Shown in pieces: positions 28,142-35,786 of a DNA stretch of 42,679 nt. Each line of letters begins with the position of its first letter. Position 1 is the first letter of the stretch. The position numbers and the translations under genes were made by a program. Origin of the DNA: Chloroflexota bacterium (lineage in GTDB: Bacteria; Chloroflexota; Dormibacteria; Dormibacterales; Dormibacteraceae). The notes below the pieces were generated by a model that saw only the letters and a list, made by a program, of their open reading frames with translations, searched no databases and was not told the origin of the DNA. The DNA lies in the NCBI GenBank assembly GCA_005889495.1, contig VBHA01000070.1, positions 1-42,679 on the forward strand. Direction: 5' to 3'.

Positions 28142-29824
28142 CTAGTTTGTTTCGGCGGAGCGGATCGCGAACGCGCAGTCGAACGTTCCCGTCACCGAGC
28201 CGCACTCGACCTCTTCCACGTACCAGTCGTTGGCCAGGCCCGCCCAGCGCAGGATCGTCTCGATCGTCGACGTCCAGACGTGGCACGACTTCACCGTCTT
28301 GATCCGACCCAGCGCGAACATGTTCGAGAAGTTCACGAGCCAGAACTGATGCTCGTCGACCTGCAGCCACGCGTGGGTGTGCTCACCGCGCACGTTGTCC
28401 ATCGCTTCGGAGAAGTTCTTGACCACGCCCGCGAGCCGCCGCTGCCGGCCCGGCACGAACCGCCGCGCGCCTCCCAGACCGTGGCGGCCGTCCGCCAGCC
28501 ACCGCTCGGTCGCCCGCCGGCCCCACGAGCGGATCATGTCCTCGGACTCCGGGCCGTAGATCGTCTCGAACGCCTCGTTGAGCCGGCTCAGCGCCTCCAC
28601 CGGGGACGACAGCTGGTCGTCGTGCGGCGCGTCCTGCTCGATGTACTGCACCAGCCCGGACGCGTACGCGACCTCGGGCCAGCGATCGCCGGCGACGTCG
28701 CGCGCCACGTGGACGAAGTTGCTGAAGTGCGAGTTGAGGATGAACCGGCCCCGCGCCCGCGCCGGCCGGACGCCCATCAGCTCCAGCGTGCGGATGGTCG
28801 AAGCGCCGGCGGACGTCGGCGTCGGTGGGGGCGACCCGTGCAGCATTGGCGGCGGGGGCGCGGCCTGAACCGCGCGCATCGAGGTGGTATCCGGGCCGTT
28901 GGATGAGGTCGCGGGCCTGGGCAGGACGGCAACCCCGCCCGAGGGTGAAGCGGTTGCGGCAACGACCGCGGCCGCGGCGGCCACTCCCGGCGGAGACGTT
29001 CGGCGCTGCGGCAGCCGCGCCATCTGAGCGAGCAGCTCACGCACCGTCTGCGGCCGCTGTGCAGGATCCTTCGCGAGCACCTTCGCCAGAAGCACGTCCA
29101 GCTCGTCCGGCAGGTTCTGGTTGATCTTCACCGCCGACGGGATCGGCGTGTTGACCGTGGCGTAGGCGACCTCCATTCGGTTGGAGCCGATGTAGGGCAG
29201 CCGGCCGGTGAGCATCTCGAAGGTGAGCACGCCCATCGCGTAGATGTCCGCGCGCTTGTCGACGTCATGCCCCATGACCTGCTCGGGCGCCATGTAGCCG
29301 GGCGTCCCGATCGCGAGCCCGATGGTGGTCAGGTGCGTCGGCTGGCCCGCGCCGCGCGCGAGCCCGAAGTCCGCGAGCATCGCGCGGCCGTCCGTGTGGA
29401 TCAACACATTGGTCGGCTTGAGGTCGCGATGCACGATCCCGGCGTCGTGGGCATGCTGCAGGCCGTCTCCAATCTCACGCAGGTAGCGCCAGGCCGAAAG
29501 GCTGTCCATGGGGCCCCGGTTGAGGACGTCGCGCAGGGTGCCGCCGCGGATCAACGGCATCGTCAGAAAGGCATTGCCGTCGATGACCTCGAAGTCGTAG
29601 ATGGGCAGGATGTTGGGGTGGTCGAGCTTGGCCAGGGTCTTGGCCTCGGTCTCGAATCGCTTGACGAAGCCGTCGTCCTGGAACAGCTCTGAGGAAAGCG
29701 CCTTCAGCGCGACCTCCCGGCCCAGCGGCTGCTGCACGGCGCGGTAGACGACCGCCATCCCGCCCCCACCGAGGCGCTCGACGATCTCGTACTGGCCGAG
29801 GCGAGTCCCCGTGAGGTCTTTCAT
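28142..29824 (-). CDS. Serine/threonine protein kinase with C-terminal V4R-like sensor domain
   Basis: LGQYEIVERLGGGGMAVVYRAVQQPLGREVALKAL; IVHRDLKPTNVL; LADFGLARG; GTPGYMAPEQ; Pro-rich linker; C-terminus CHVWTSTIETILRWAGLANDWYVEEVECGSVTGTFDCAFAI. Start at 29824 (MKDLTGTRLG). Confidence 0.9.
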   Translation of the reverse strand: MKDLTGTRLGQYEIVERLGGGGMAVVYRAVQQPLGREVALKALSSELFQDDGFVKRFETEAKTLAKLDHPNILPIYDFEVIDGNAFLTMPLIRGGTLRDVLNRGPMDSLSAWRYLREIGDGLQHAHDAGIVHRDLKPTNVLIHTDGRAMLADFGLARGAGQPTHLTTIGLAIGTPGYMAPEQVMGHDVDKRADIYAMGVLTFEMLTGRLPYIGSNRMEVAYATVNTPIPSAVKINQNLPDELDVLLAKVLAKDPAQRPQTVRELLAQMARLPQRRTSPPGVAAAAAVVAATASPSGGVAVLPRPATSSNGPDTTSMRAVQAAPPPPMLHGSPPPTPTSAGASTIRTLELMGVRPARARGRFILNSHFSNFVHVARDVAGDRWPEVAYASGLVQYIEQDAPHDDQLSSPVEALSRLNEAFETIYGPESEDMIRSWGRRATERWLADGRHGLGGARRFVPGRQRRLAGVVKNFSEAMDNVRGEHTHAWLQVDEHQFWLVNFSNMFALGRIKTVKSCHVWTSTIETILRWAGLANDWYVEEVECGSVTGTFDCAFAIRSAETN

Positions 29825-30210
29825 GCCGACTTTGCCCTGGCCAGGTTCTCGACGATCGAGATGAGGTCGGCCAGGCGGAAGGGCTTGCTGAGGACGTTGT
29901 CCGCGCCGGCGGCCAGGAAGCGTTCGCGGTCGCTCGACATCGAGTGCGCGCTCGCGATCACGATGGGCATGGTCGGGACCTCGGCCTTGATCCGGCGCAT
30001 CGCTTCGAGGCCGTCGATGCCGGGCATGGCGACGTCCATCAGGATCATCGCCGGGTGCTGGGACAGCGCGATGTCCACGGCCTGGAGGCCGTCCGCCGCG
30101 ATCAAGACCGCGTACCCCGCTTTCTCGAGCACGCGCCTGCACAGGCGCTGCGCCACCTCGTTGTCGTCCGCCACGAGCACCGTGAATGTTCCAAGACCTT
30201 CCTCAGGCAT
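29821..30210 (-). CDS. Single-domain response regulator
   Basis: MPEEGLGTFTVLVADDNEVAQRLCRRVLEKAGY...MILMDVAMPGIDGLE...VLSKPF; ATGA overlap with the kinase gene. Confidence 0.93.
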   Translation of the reverse strand: MPEEGLGTFTVLVADDNEVAQRLCRRVLEKAGYAVLIAADGLQAVDIALSQHPAMILMDVAMPGIDGLEAMRRIKAEVPTMPIVIASAHSMSSDRERFLAAGADNVLSKPFRLADLISIVENLARAKSA

Positions 30211-32410
30211 GCCGGAGCTGCAACGCGTTCGCGCTCTCAGGGGCGAGCGGGACCGTGAAGTGGAACGACGAGCCGTGACCGACAGCGCTCTCCACCCAGA
30301 TCTTGCCTCCATGCATCTCCACGATCTGCTTAACGATCGTCAGGCCGAGGCCAGTCCCGGGAATCGACTGCGCGGCGCCACTGCGGACGCGGCGGAAGCG
30401 CTCGAACACGTGCCCGATCTCGTCCTGGGGGATGCCGAGGCCGGTGTCGGTGACGCTGATCAGGGCAAAGCGTCCCTCGACCCGGCTCGAGAGCGTCACC
30501 GTCCCGCCGTCAGGCGAGTACTTGACCGCGTTGTTGACCAGGTTGCTCAGGACCTGGATGAGCCGGTCGCGGTCGCCGGAGACGATGGGCAGCCTCGGAT
30601 CCAGGTCCGACTTGAACTCGACGGTCACGGCGGACGGGACGGCGCGCGAGATCGCCTCCATCACGATGTCGTTGATGTCGACGTCGCCCGCGCGCATGGT
30701 CATGCGCCCGGACTCCATGCGGTCGAGGTCGAGCATGTCGCCGATCAGCCGGTTCACGCGGTCGGCGTCATTGAAGATGTAGCCGCCGTAGGCTCGGACC
30801 TCGTCTGGCTCCAGCCCGCCGTCGCGGATGAGCTCGCTGAACCCCTGGATCCCGGTCAGCGCGGTCCGGAACTCGTGGCTGACGATGCTGAGGAACTCGC
30901 TCTTGGTCTGGTCGAGCTTCTCCAGGTTGGTGTTGGCATCGCGCTGCGCCTCGAGGGCCTCGGCCAGCCGGTCCGAGGTCTCGCGGAGCGCGGTCACGTC
31001 CTCGACCATGACCAGGACGTGCTCCGGCGTGCCCCTCGAATCCGGGATCGAGGTCGCGGTCAGCTGCAGCCAGAGCCAGTTGCCGGCCCCCGTGGCCGCC
31101 CGGATCTGGAGGCTTGACCCGTCGGAGAGGCCGGCCAGGAACGGCGCCTTGTGCTCGCGGGCGGCCGTCTGGTCGTAGGTGCGCATCAGCTCCGGCCACG
31201 CGTGGGCGCGCATCGTCTCGGCGTCGTGGTCGAGCATGTGGAGCAGCGAGGCGTTGGCTTCGACCAGCTCGCCGCCGTTGCTGATCCGGGCGATGCCGAT
31301 CGGAGAGCGCTCGAAGATGGCGCGGTGGTCCGCCTCGCTGCGCCGGAGCGCCTGGGCGGTCTCGGCCCGGCGGATGAACTGGCCGATCTCCACTCCCGCG
31401 GTCGCGAGCACGGTGACCTCCTCGTCGGCGGGCGTGTGCGGCTGCCGCGCCACCAGCTCGACGACTCCTGTCACGTCGCCGCCCACGACGACGGGAAAGG
31501 CGAGCCCGGAGCGCAGGCCGGCCGACAGCGCGGCGGTCCGGGGCTCGTAGTCGGCCGAGCGCTCGAGGTCCTCCTCCGCGGCGACGACTCCGGCCTGCCA
31601 CACCCTCCCGACAAGGCCTGTTGCCGCGGTGACGACCACCCCGCGCCCGGCGTGGAGGAAGCCTTCCATCACGGTGTCGGCCGCGTTCCAGGAGTAGCGG
31701 ACGCGCAACGACTTGCGCTCGGCGTCGAGCGCCCAGTACTGGCCGGCGCTCCAGCCCAGGTACTCGCAGAAGCCGCGAAGGAGCTGGGGCATCGCCTGCT
31801 CGATTCCGGTCGCGTTCACGATCACCTGCCGCACCCCGGCCACGCAGTCGCTGAGGGATTCGATCCGGCGCCGGGCGACGATGTCCGCGACCTGGACCAG
31901 GACCGCTGGATCGCCCCCGGCGGTGGCCGGGAGCCGGACCATGAACAGCGCGACGCGGCTGAGCTCCGCCTGCCAGGTCGCGACGTCGCCGTCGCGCAGC
32001 AGCTGGAGCGCGTCCGCGATCGCCGCCCGGTCTTCGGAGGGCAGGACCTCTTCGAGCCCGGCGCCCGCCAGCTCTTCGCGAGTGCGGCCGAGGATCGTCG
32101 CCAGCCGTGTGCTGACCTGGGTGAGGTTCCCATCCAGGTCGGCGAGGCCGAGTCCGACCTCGGCGGCCTCGACGGTCGCGCTGAGCCGGCGCTCCTGGAC
32201 GGTCAGGTCCTGGAGCCTGGCCTGCGCCTCGGCGGCCGTGAGCCGCGACTGCCGGAACAGCTCACTCGTGGCGACGGCGACACCCGCGAGCACCGCCCCG
32301 AACACCACCAGCCCGACAAACAGTGGAAACGCGAATGCCGGCTGGACCGCGGCGGCATCGATGACGCCGAGAATCGCGGCCAGGACCGCGGCCGCAAATG
32401 CAAACGGCAT
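30203..32410 (-). CDS. Membrane-associated PAS/GAF sensor histidine kinase
   Basis: Start MPFAFAAAVLAAILGV with TM region; PAS and GAF segments; SIVSHEFRTALTGIQGFSELI; LSNLVNNAVKYSPDGGTVTL; DTGLGIPQDEIGHVFERF; GTGLGLTIVKQIVEMHGG. Confidence 0.92.
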   Translation of the reverse strand: MPFAFAAAVLAAILGVIDAAAVQPAFAFPLFVGLVVFGAVLAGVAVATSELFRQSRLTAAEAQARLQDLTVQERRLSATVEAAEVGLGLADLDGNLTQVSTRLATILGRTREELAGAGLEEVLPSEDRAAIADALQLLRDGDVATWQAELSRVALFMVRLPATAGGDPAVLVQVADIVARRRIESLSDCVAGVRQVIVNATGIEQAMPQLLRGFCEYLGWSAGQYWALDAERKSLRVRYSWNAADTVMEGFLHAGRGVVVTAATGLVGRVWQAGVVAAEEDLERSADYEPRTAALSAGLRSGLAFPVVVGGDVTGVVELVARQPHTPADEEVTVLATAGVEIGQFIRRAETAQALRRSEADHRAIFERSPIGIARISNGGELVEANASLLHMLDHDAETMRAHAWPELMRTYDQTAAREHKAPFLAGLSDGSSLQIRAATGAGNWLWLQLTATSIPDSRGTPEHVLVMVEDVTALRETSDRLAEALEAQRDANTNLEKLDQTKSEFLSIVSHEFRTALTGIQGFSELIRDGGLEPDEVRAYGGYIFNDADRVNRLIGDMLDLDRMESGRMTMRAGDVDINDIVMEAISRAVPSAVTVEFKSDLDPRLPIVSGDRDRLIQVLSNLVNNAVKYSPDGGTVTLSSRVEGRFALISVTDTGLGIPQDEIGHVFERFRRVRSGAAQSIPGTGLGLTIVKQIVEMHGGKIWVESAVGHGSSFHFTVPLAPESANALQLRHA

Positions 32411-32469
32411 GGCTCGTCGCACCCCATGCCGGGCCCACGAGGCAGGCTGCGGACCGATCCCTTGCAGTG

Positions 32470-32490
32470 CCCCCAAACCCTCGCCCCCCC
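32470..32490 (-). promoter_or_regulatory. Putative G-quadruplex motif in the 5' leader of the histidine kinase gene
   Basis: Minus strand GGGGGGGCGAGGGTTTGGGGG: four G3+ tracts with loops G, CGA, TTT; about 60 nt upstream of the ATG at 32410. Confidence 0.45.
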
Positions 32491-32552
32491 TGGCGGGATT
32501 GAACGTGCGCAGGGCTCCAAGTCTAGTTGGCACCTGCCGCGGTTCAGCCCCC

Positions 32553-33695
32553 TTAAGAAAGTCGCCGGAGGGCCACCACCGTGACGTCGTCGAAGAGCTC
32601 CCGCTCCCGTGCTCCCTGGGCCAGGATGTCGACCATTTCCTGGGCGCTGGGGGCCCTCCGCGCCTCGTACGGGAGCGGCACCTCACGCGCGGCGAGGTCC
32701 GGCCGGAGGTCCAGCAGCCCGTCCGAGAACACGACCAGCGAGTCGCCCGGCTCGAGGTTAAAGGAGCCCGTGACGAACTTGGTGTCGGGAAAGACCCCGA
32801 TCGGGGCGCTGCGCGCACCGAGCAGCTCCTGCGATGCCGCCCCTCTCAGCACCCTCGCGTGGCCGTGGCCCGCGTCCACGTAGGCGACCTGGCCGGACGT
32901 CGGGTCGAACGTGCAGTGGAACAGCGTCACGTAAGCCTGGTTGACCTCGAGCGCCGACGACATCACGCCCGCGGCCTGCGTGACGCCGCTCTCGAGGGGC
33001 GCCACGCCCGCGACCGCCCGCAATGCGGCGCGCGCGGTGGCCATCATCAGCGAGGCGGGCAGGCCCTTGCCCATCACGTCGCCAAGCGTGAGCGTGATGC
33101 GGCGTCCGCCCGAGGGATACCAGTCGTAGAAGTCGCCGCTGATTTCCCGTGCCGCCGTGAAGTGGGCGGCGATCTCGAAACCGTCTTCCATGAACGGAGA
33201 CGCGGGCAGCATCCCGGACTGCAGCTCGGCTGCCCGGCGCATCTGCTCCGAACGCTGGGCGACCATCCCCTCGAGCCGGTCGACGCTGGCCCTGTGCTCG
33301 AGCTCGTGGGTCCGGCGGCGAATGTTGTCGACGACAAGCAGGTAGAGCTGCGTAGCTCCGACCGGCTTGACGAAGTAGGCGTTCGCCCCGTGCTCAAGCG
33401 CCGCTTTGCCGAGCTCGGCGTCGTCGACCCCGGAGATCATCACGACCGCGGTGTCCGGCCTCGTCGACCGGAGGTGCTCGAGGAGGCCGTAACCCGACTC
33501 GTCGGGAAGCCTGACGTCGAGGAGGGCCAGCGCGTACTCCTGCCCATCCGTCAGCCGGCGCGCGTCGGCGCCCGTGAGCGCGACGTCGCACTCGAATCCC
33601 CGGCCGCGCAGGGTGCGGGCCATGACCCGCGCCAGGGGCTCGTCGTCGTCGACCACGAGCACCCGCGCCGAGGCTGGGGACGGGTTCACGGCCAT
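32553..33695 (-). CDS. Response regulator fused to PP2C/SpoIIE-type phosphatase
   Basis: ARVLVVDDDEPLARVMARTL...ALLDVRLPDESGYG (REC); REISGDFYDWYPSGGRRITLTLGDVMGKGLPASLMMATARAALRA; PGDSLVVFSDGLLDLR; DDVTVVALR. Confidence 0.93.
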   Translation of the reverse strand: MAVNPSPASARVLVVDDDEPLARVMARTLRGRGFECDVALTGADARRLTDGQEYALALLDVRLPDESGYGLLEHLRSTRPDTAVVMISGVDDAELGKAALEHGANAYFVKPVGATQLYLLVVDNIRRRTHELEHRASVDRLEGMVAQRSEQMRRAAELQSGMLPASPFMEDGFEIAAHFTAAREISGDFYDWYPSGGRRITLTLGDVMGKGLPASLMMATARAALRAVAGVAPLESGVTQAAGVMSSALEVNQAYVTLFHCTFDPTSGQVAYVDAGHGHARVLRGAASQELLGARSAPIGVFPDTKFVTGSFNLEPGDSLVVFSDGLLDLRPDLAAREVPLPYEARRAPSAQEMVDILAQGARERELFDDVTVVALRRLS

Positions 33696-33709
33696 GCAGT
33701 CTAGTGAGG

Positions 33710-33737
33710 CTGACTTCCGTCCTCTCTGCCATATGCT
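33710..33737 (+). promoter_or_regulatory. Possible sigma70-type promoter for the STAS operon
   Basis: CTGACT (33710-33715), 16-nt spacer, TATGCT (33732-33737); ATG at 33747, so the mRNA would be nearly leaderless. Confidence 0.3.
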
Positions 33738-33746
33738 CTTCGGGCT

Positions 33747-34088
33747 ATGGCGCTCGAGGTGGAGGCCCGTCCCGCCGACAACGGCGTGACCGTGCTCGCC
33801 CCCACCGGAAGGCTGGACGTCGCCGGCGCGCCCGCCTTGAAAGAGGCGATCGGCGAGGTCGTGAGGAACGGCCCGCCCAAGGTCGTGATCGACATGGAGG
33901 GCGTGAGCTTCGTCGACTCGACCGGGCTCGGCTCGGTGATCGCCGCCTTGAAGCAGATCCGCAACAGCCAGGGAGAGCTTCGCCTGGCCGCGCCGAACCA
34001 GCAGGTGCGCGTCGTCCTCGAGCTCACCACCCTGGACCGGGTTTTCCCCTACTACGCGACGGTCGAGGAAGCCCTCACCGGCCTCTGA
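33747..34088 (+). CDS. STAS-domain anti-sigma factor antagonist
   Basis: VTVLAPTGRLDVAGAPALKEAI...VIDMEGVSFVDSTGLGSVIAALKQIR. Confidence 0.93.
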   Translation: MALEVEARPADNGVTVLAPTGRLDVAGAPALKEAIGEVVRNGPPKVVIDMEGVSFVDSTGLGSVIAALKQIRNSQGELRLAAPNQQVRVVLELTTLDRVFPYYATVEEALTGL

Positions 34089-34092
34089 GCCG

Positions 34093-34506
34093 ATGAGGAC
34101 CCAGCGCTTTGAATTCCGGGCTTCGTTCTCCGACCTGGACGAAGGGCTCGACGTGCTCCATCGCTCAGTCGAGCGGCTTCGCCGCGCGACCGGCCGCGGC
34201 CCGGACGACCGGCCGCTGATGCTGTTCGAGACGGCCCTGGGCGAGATCGGGAGCAACGTCCTGACCCACGGGAGCCCGCCCGGCGCCGCCCGCCCCGTCG
34301 AGTACTGGCTTCGGCTTGACCACGACTCGCTCGTCGCCTCCCTCACCGATTCGGGGCCGCCGGTGCACGAGCACCTCGGCCGGCACATGCCCGGGCAGGA
34401 CCGCGAGGACGGCCGCGGCCTGGCCATGGCCCACTCGCTGCTCGACGAGCTCGGCTACGAGCGCGATGGCGACCTCAACCGTTGGAGGCTCGTGAAGCGG
34501 CTGTGA
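34093..34506 (+). CDS. RsbW-like ATP-binding serine kinase / anti-sigma factor
   Basis: LFETALGEIGSNVLTHG (N-box like), LTDSGPPV, DGRGLAMAHSLLDELGYERDGDLNRWRLVKRL. Confidence 0.85.
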   Translation: MRTQRFEFRASFSDLDEGLDVLHRSVERLRRATGRGPDDRPLMLFETALGEIGSNVLTHGSPPGAARPVEYWLRLDHDSLVASLTDSGPPVHEHLGRHMPGQDREDGRGLAMAHSLLDELGYERDGDLNRWRLVKRL

Positions 34507-34508
34507 CC

Positions 34509-34718
34509 ATGGACCACCTGCCCGAAGACCCCGGCCGCGCGCTGATTCACGAGTTTCGCAACCTGCTCGCGGTGATCGTCAACTACAGCGAGCTGATCGC
34601 CGAAGAGACCGCTGACCCCGAAGCCGTGAAGAACGACATCCAGGAGGTCCGCGCCGCGGCCGAGCGCGCCATCGCGCTGACCGACAAGCTCCAGCGGCCC
34701 GCCCAGCAGCAGACATGA
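34509..34718 (+). CDS. Orphan histidine kinase DHp (HisKA)-like domain protein
   Basis: 69 aa; LIHEFRNLLAVIVNYSELIAEETADPEAVKNDIQEVRAAAERAIALTDKL; H-box like, no HATPase domain. Confidence 0.75.
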   Translation: MDHLPEDPGRALIHEFRNLLAVIVNYSELIAEETADPEAVKNDIQEVRAAAERAIALTDKLQRPAQQQT

Positions 34719-35716
34719 CGGTCACGCGGCGTCCCGGCACCGCCTCGGACCGGCCTCACTCCGCCCTCATGCACCGCGACATAGCGCTCGTGGTCGATGA
34801 CGACGAACAGGTCCTGCGCCTGGTCAAGCGCGTGCTCGAGCGCGCGGGCTTCGAGTGCGTGACGGTCAGCGACGGCCGCCTGGCCCACGACGCCGCGGTC
34901 GAGTGGCGGCCCGACATCATCCTGCTCGACCTCATGCTCGGTGAGACGACCGGCGACCAGATCATGGTCGAGCTGCGCGAGGACTTCCGGACGCGGCTCA
35001 TCCCGGTCGTGTTCCTGACCGTGCGCGACTCCCTGAAGGACAAGGTCGAGCACCTTCTCTCGGGCGCCGACGACTATGTGACCAAACCTTTCATCCCCGA
35101 GGAGCTCGTGGCGAGGCTGCGCGCGGTGATGACGCGCTCGACCACCGCCCGCGGCCTCAGCCCCCTGACCGGCATGAGCGGCAACGCGGACATCCTGCGC
35201 GAGATCAGCCGCCGGCTCGCGCAGAACCAGCGGTTCGCGGTCCTCTACCCCGACATCGACGCTTTCAAGAACTACAACGACCACTACGGGTTCCTGCGCG
35301 GCGACGACGTCATCAAGACGCTGGCCACGATCATCCTGGAGGTGCTGGAGGAGCGCCCTTCGGGGCAGCACTTCGCCGGCCACGTCGGTGGTGACGATTT
35401 CGTGATCCTCACCGAGCCGAGCATGGCCGAGGCCATCGCGGCGGAGATCACCCACCGGTTCGACGATTCGATCCCCGCGCTCTACGACCCGACCGACCGC
35501 GACCGCGGCTGGATCGAGTCCGAAGAGCGGAGCGGAAACATGCTGCGCACGCCGCTCGTCTCGGTGTCGATCGGGATCGTGATCGCCGAGCCGGGCAGCT
35601 ACAGCAGCCCGGCCGCGGTGGCAGCGCGCGCCTCCGAGGTGAAGGGTGTCGCGAAGCGAATGCCAGGCTCGAAATGGGTGCTCGATCGGAGACGCCCGCC
35701 GGAGCGATTCAGCTGA
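34715..35716 (+). CDS. Response regulator with variant GGDEF domain (GGDDF)
   Basis: IALVVDDDEQVLRLVKRVLERAGFE...IILLDLMLG...VTKPFIPEELVARLRAVM; LYPDIDAFKNYNDHYGFLRGDDVIKTLA; HVGGDDFVIL. Confidence 0.9.
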   Translation: MTVTRRPGTASDRPHSALMHRDIALVVDDDEQVLRLVKRVLERAGFECVTVSDGRLAHDAAVEWRPDIILLDLMLGETTGDQIMVELREDFRTRLIPVVFLTVRDSLKDKVEHLLSGADDYVTKPFIPEELVARLRAVMTRSTTARGLSPLTGMSGNADILREISRRLAQNQRFAVLYPDIDAFKNYNDHYGFLRGDDVIKTLATIILEVLEERPSGQHFAGHVGGDDFVILTEPSMAEAIAAEITHRFDDSIPALYDPTDRDRGWIESEERSGNMLRTPLVSVSIGIVIAEPGSYSSPAAVAARASEVKGVAKRMPGSKWVLDRRRPPERFS

Positions 35717-35786
35717 TGCCGATCAAATCTTTAAGGAAGCGGAGCCCCGAAATTCCGGTGCTAGCATCGCCGCGAGTCTCAGCGCC

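Noticed and set aside
26474-28906. 810-aa plus-strand ORF
   Set aside because: Runs antisense through ThuA-like, GT4 and kinase genes and across an intergenic repeat; no domain-like sequence
32411-32552. c-di-GMP or other known riboswitch in the histidine kinase leader
   Set aside because: The G-rich leader shows no recognisable consensus motif of a known class; only the G-quadruplex motif could be supported
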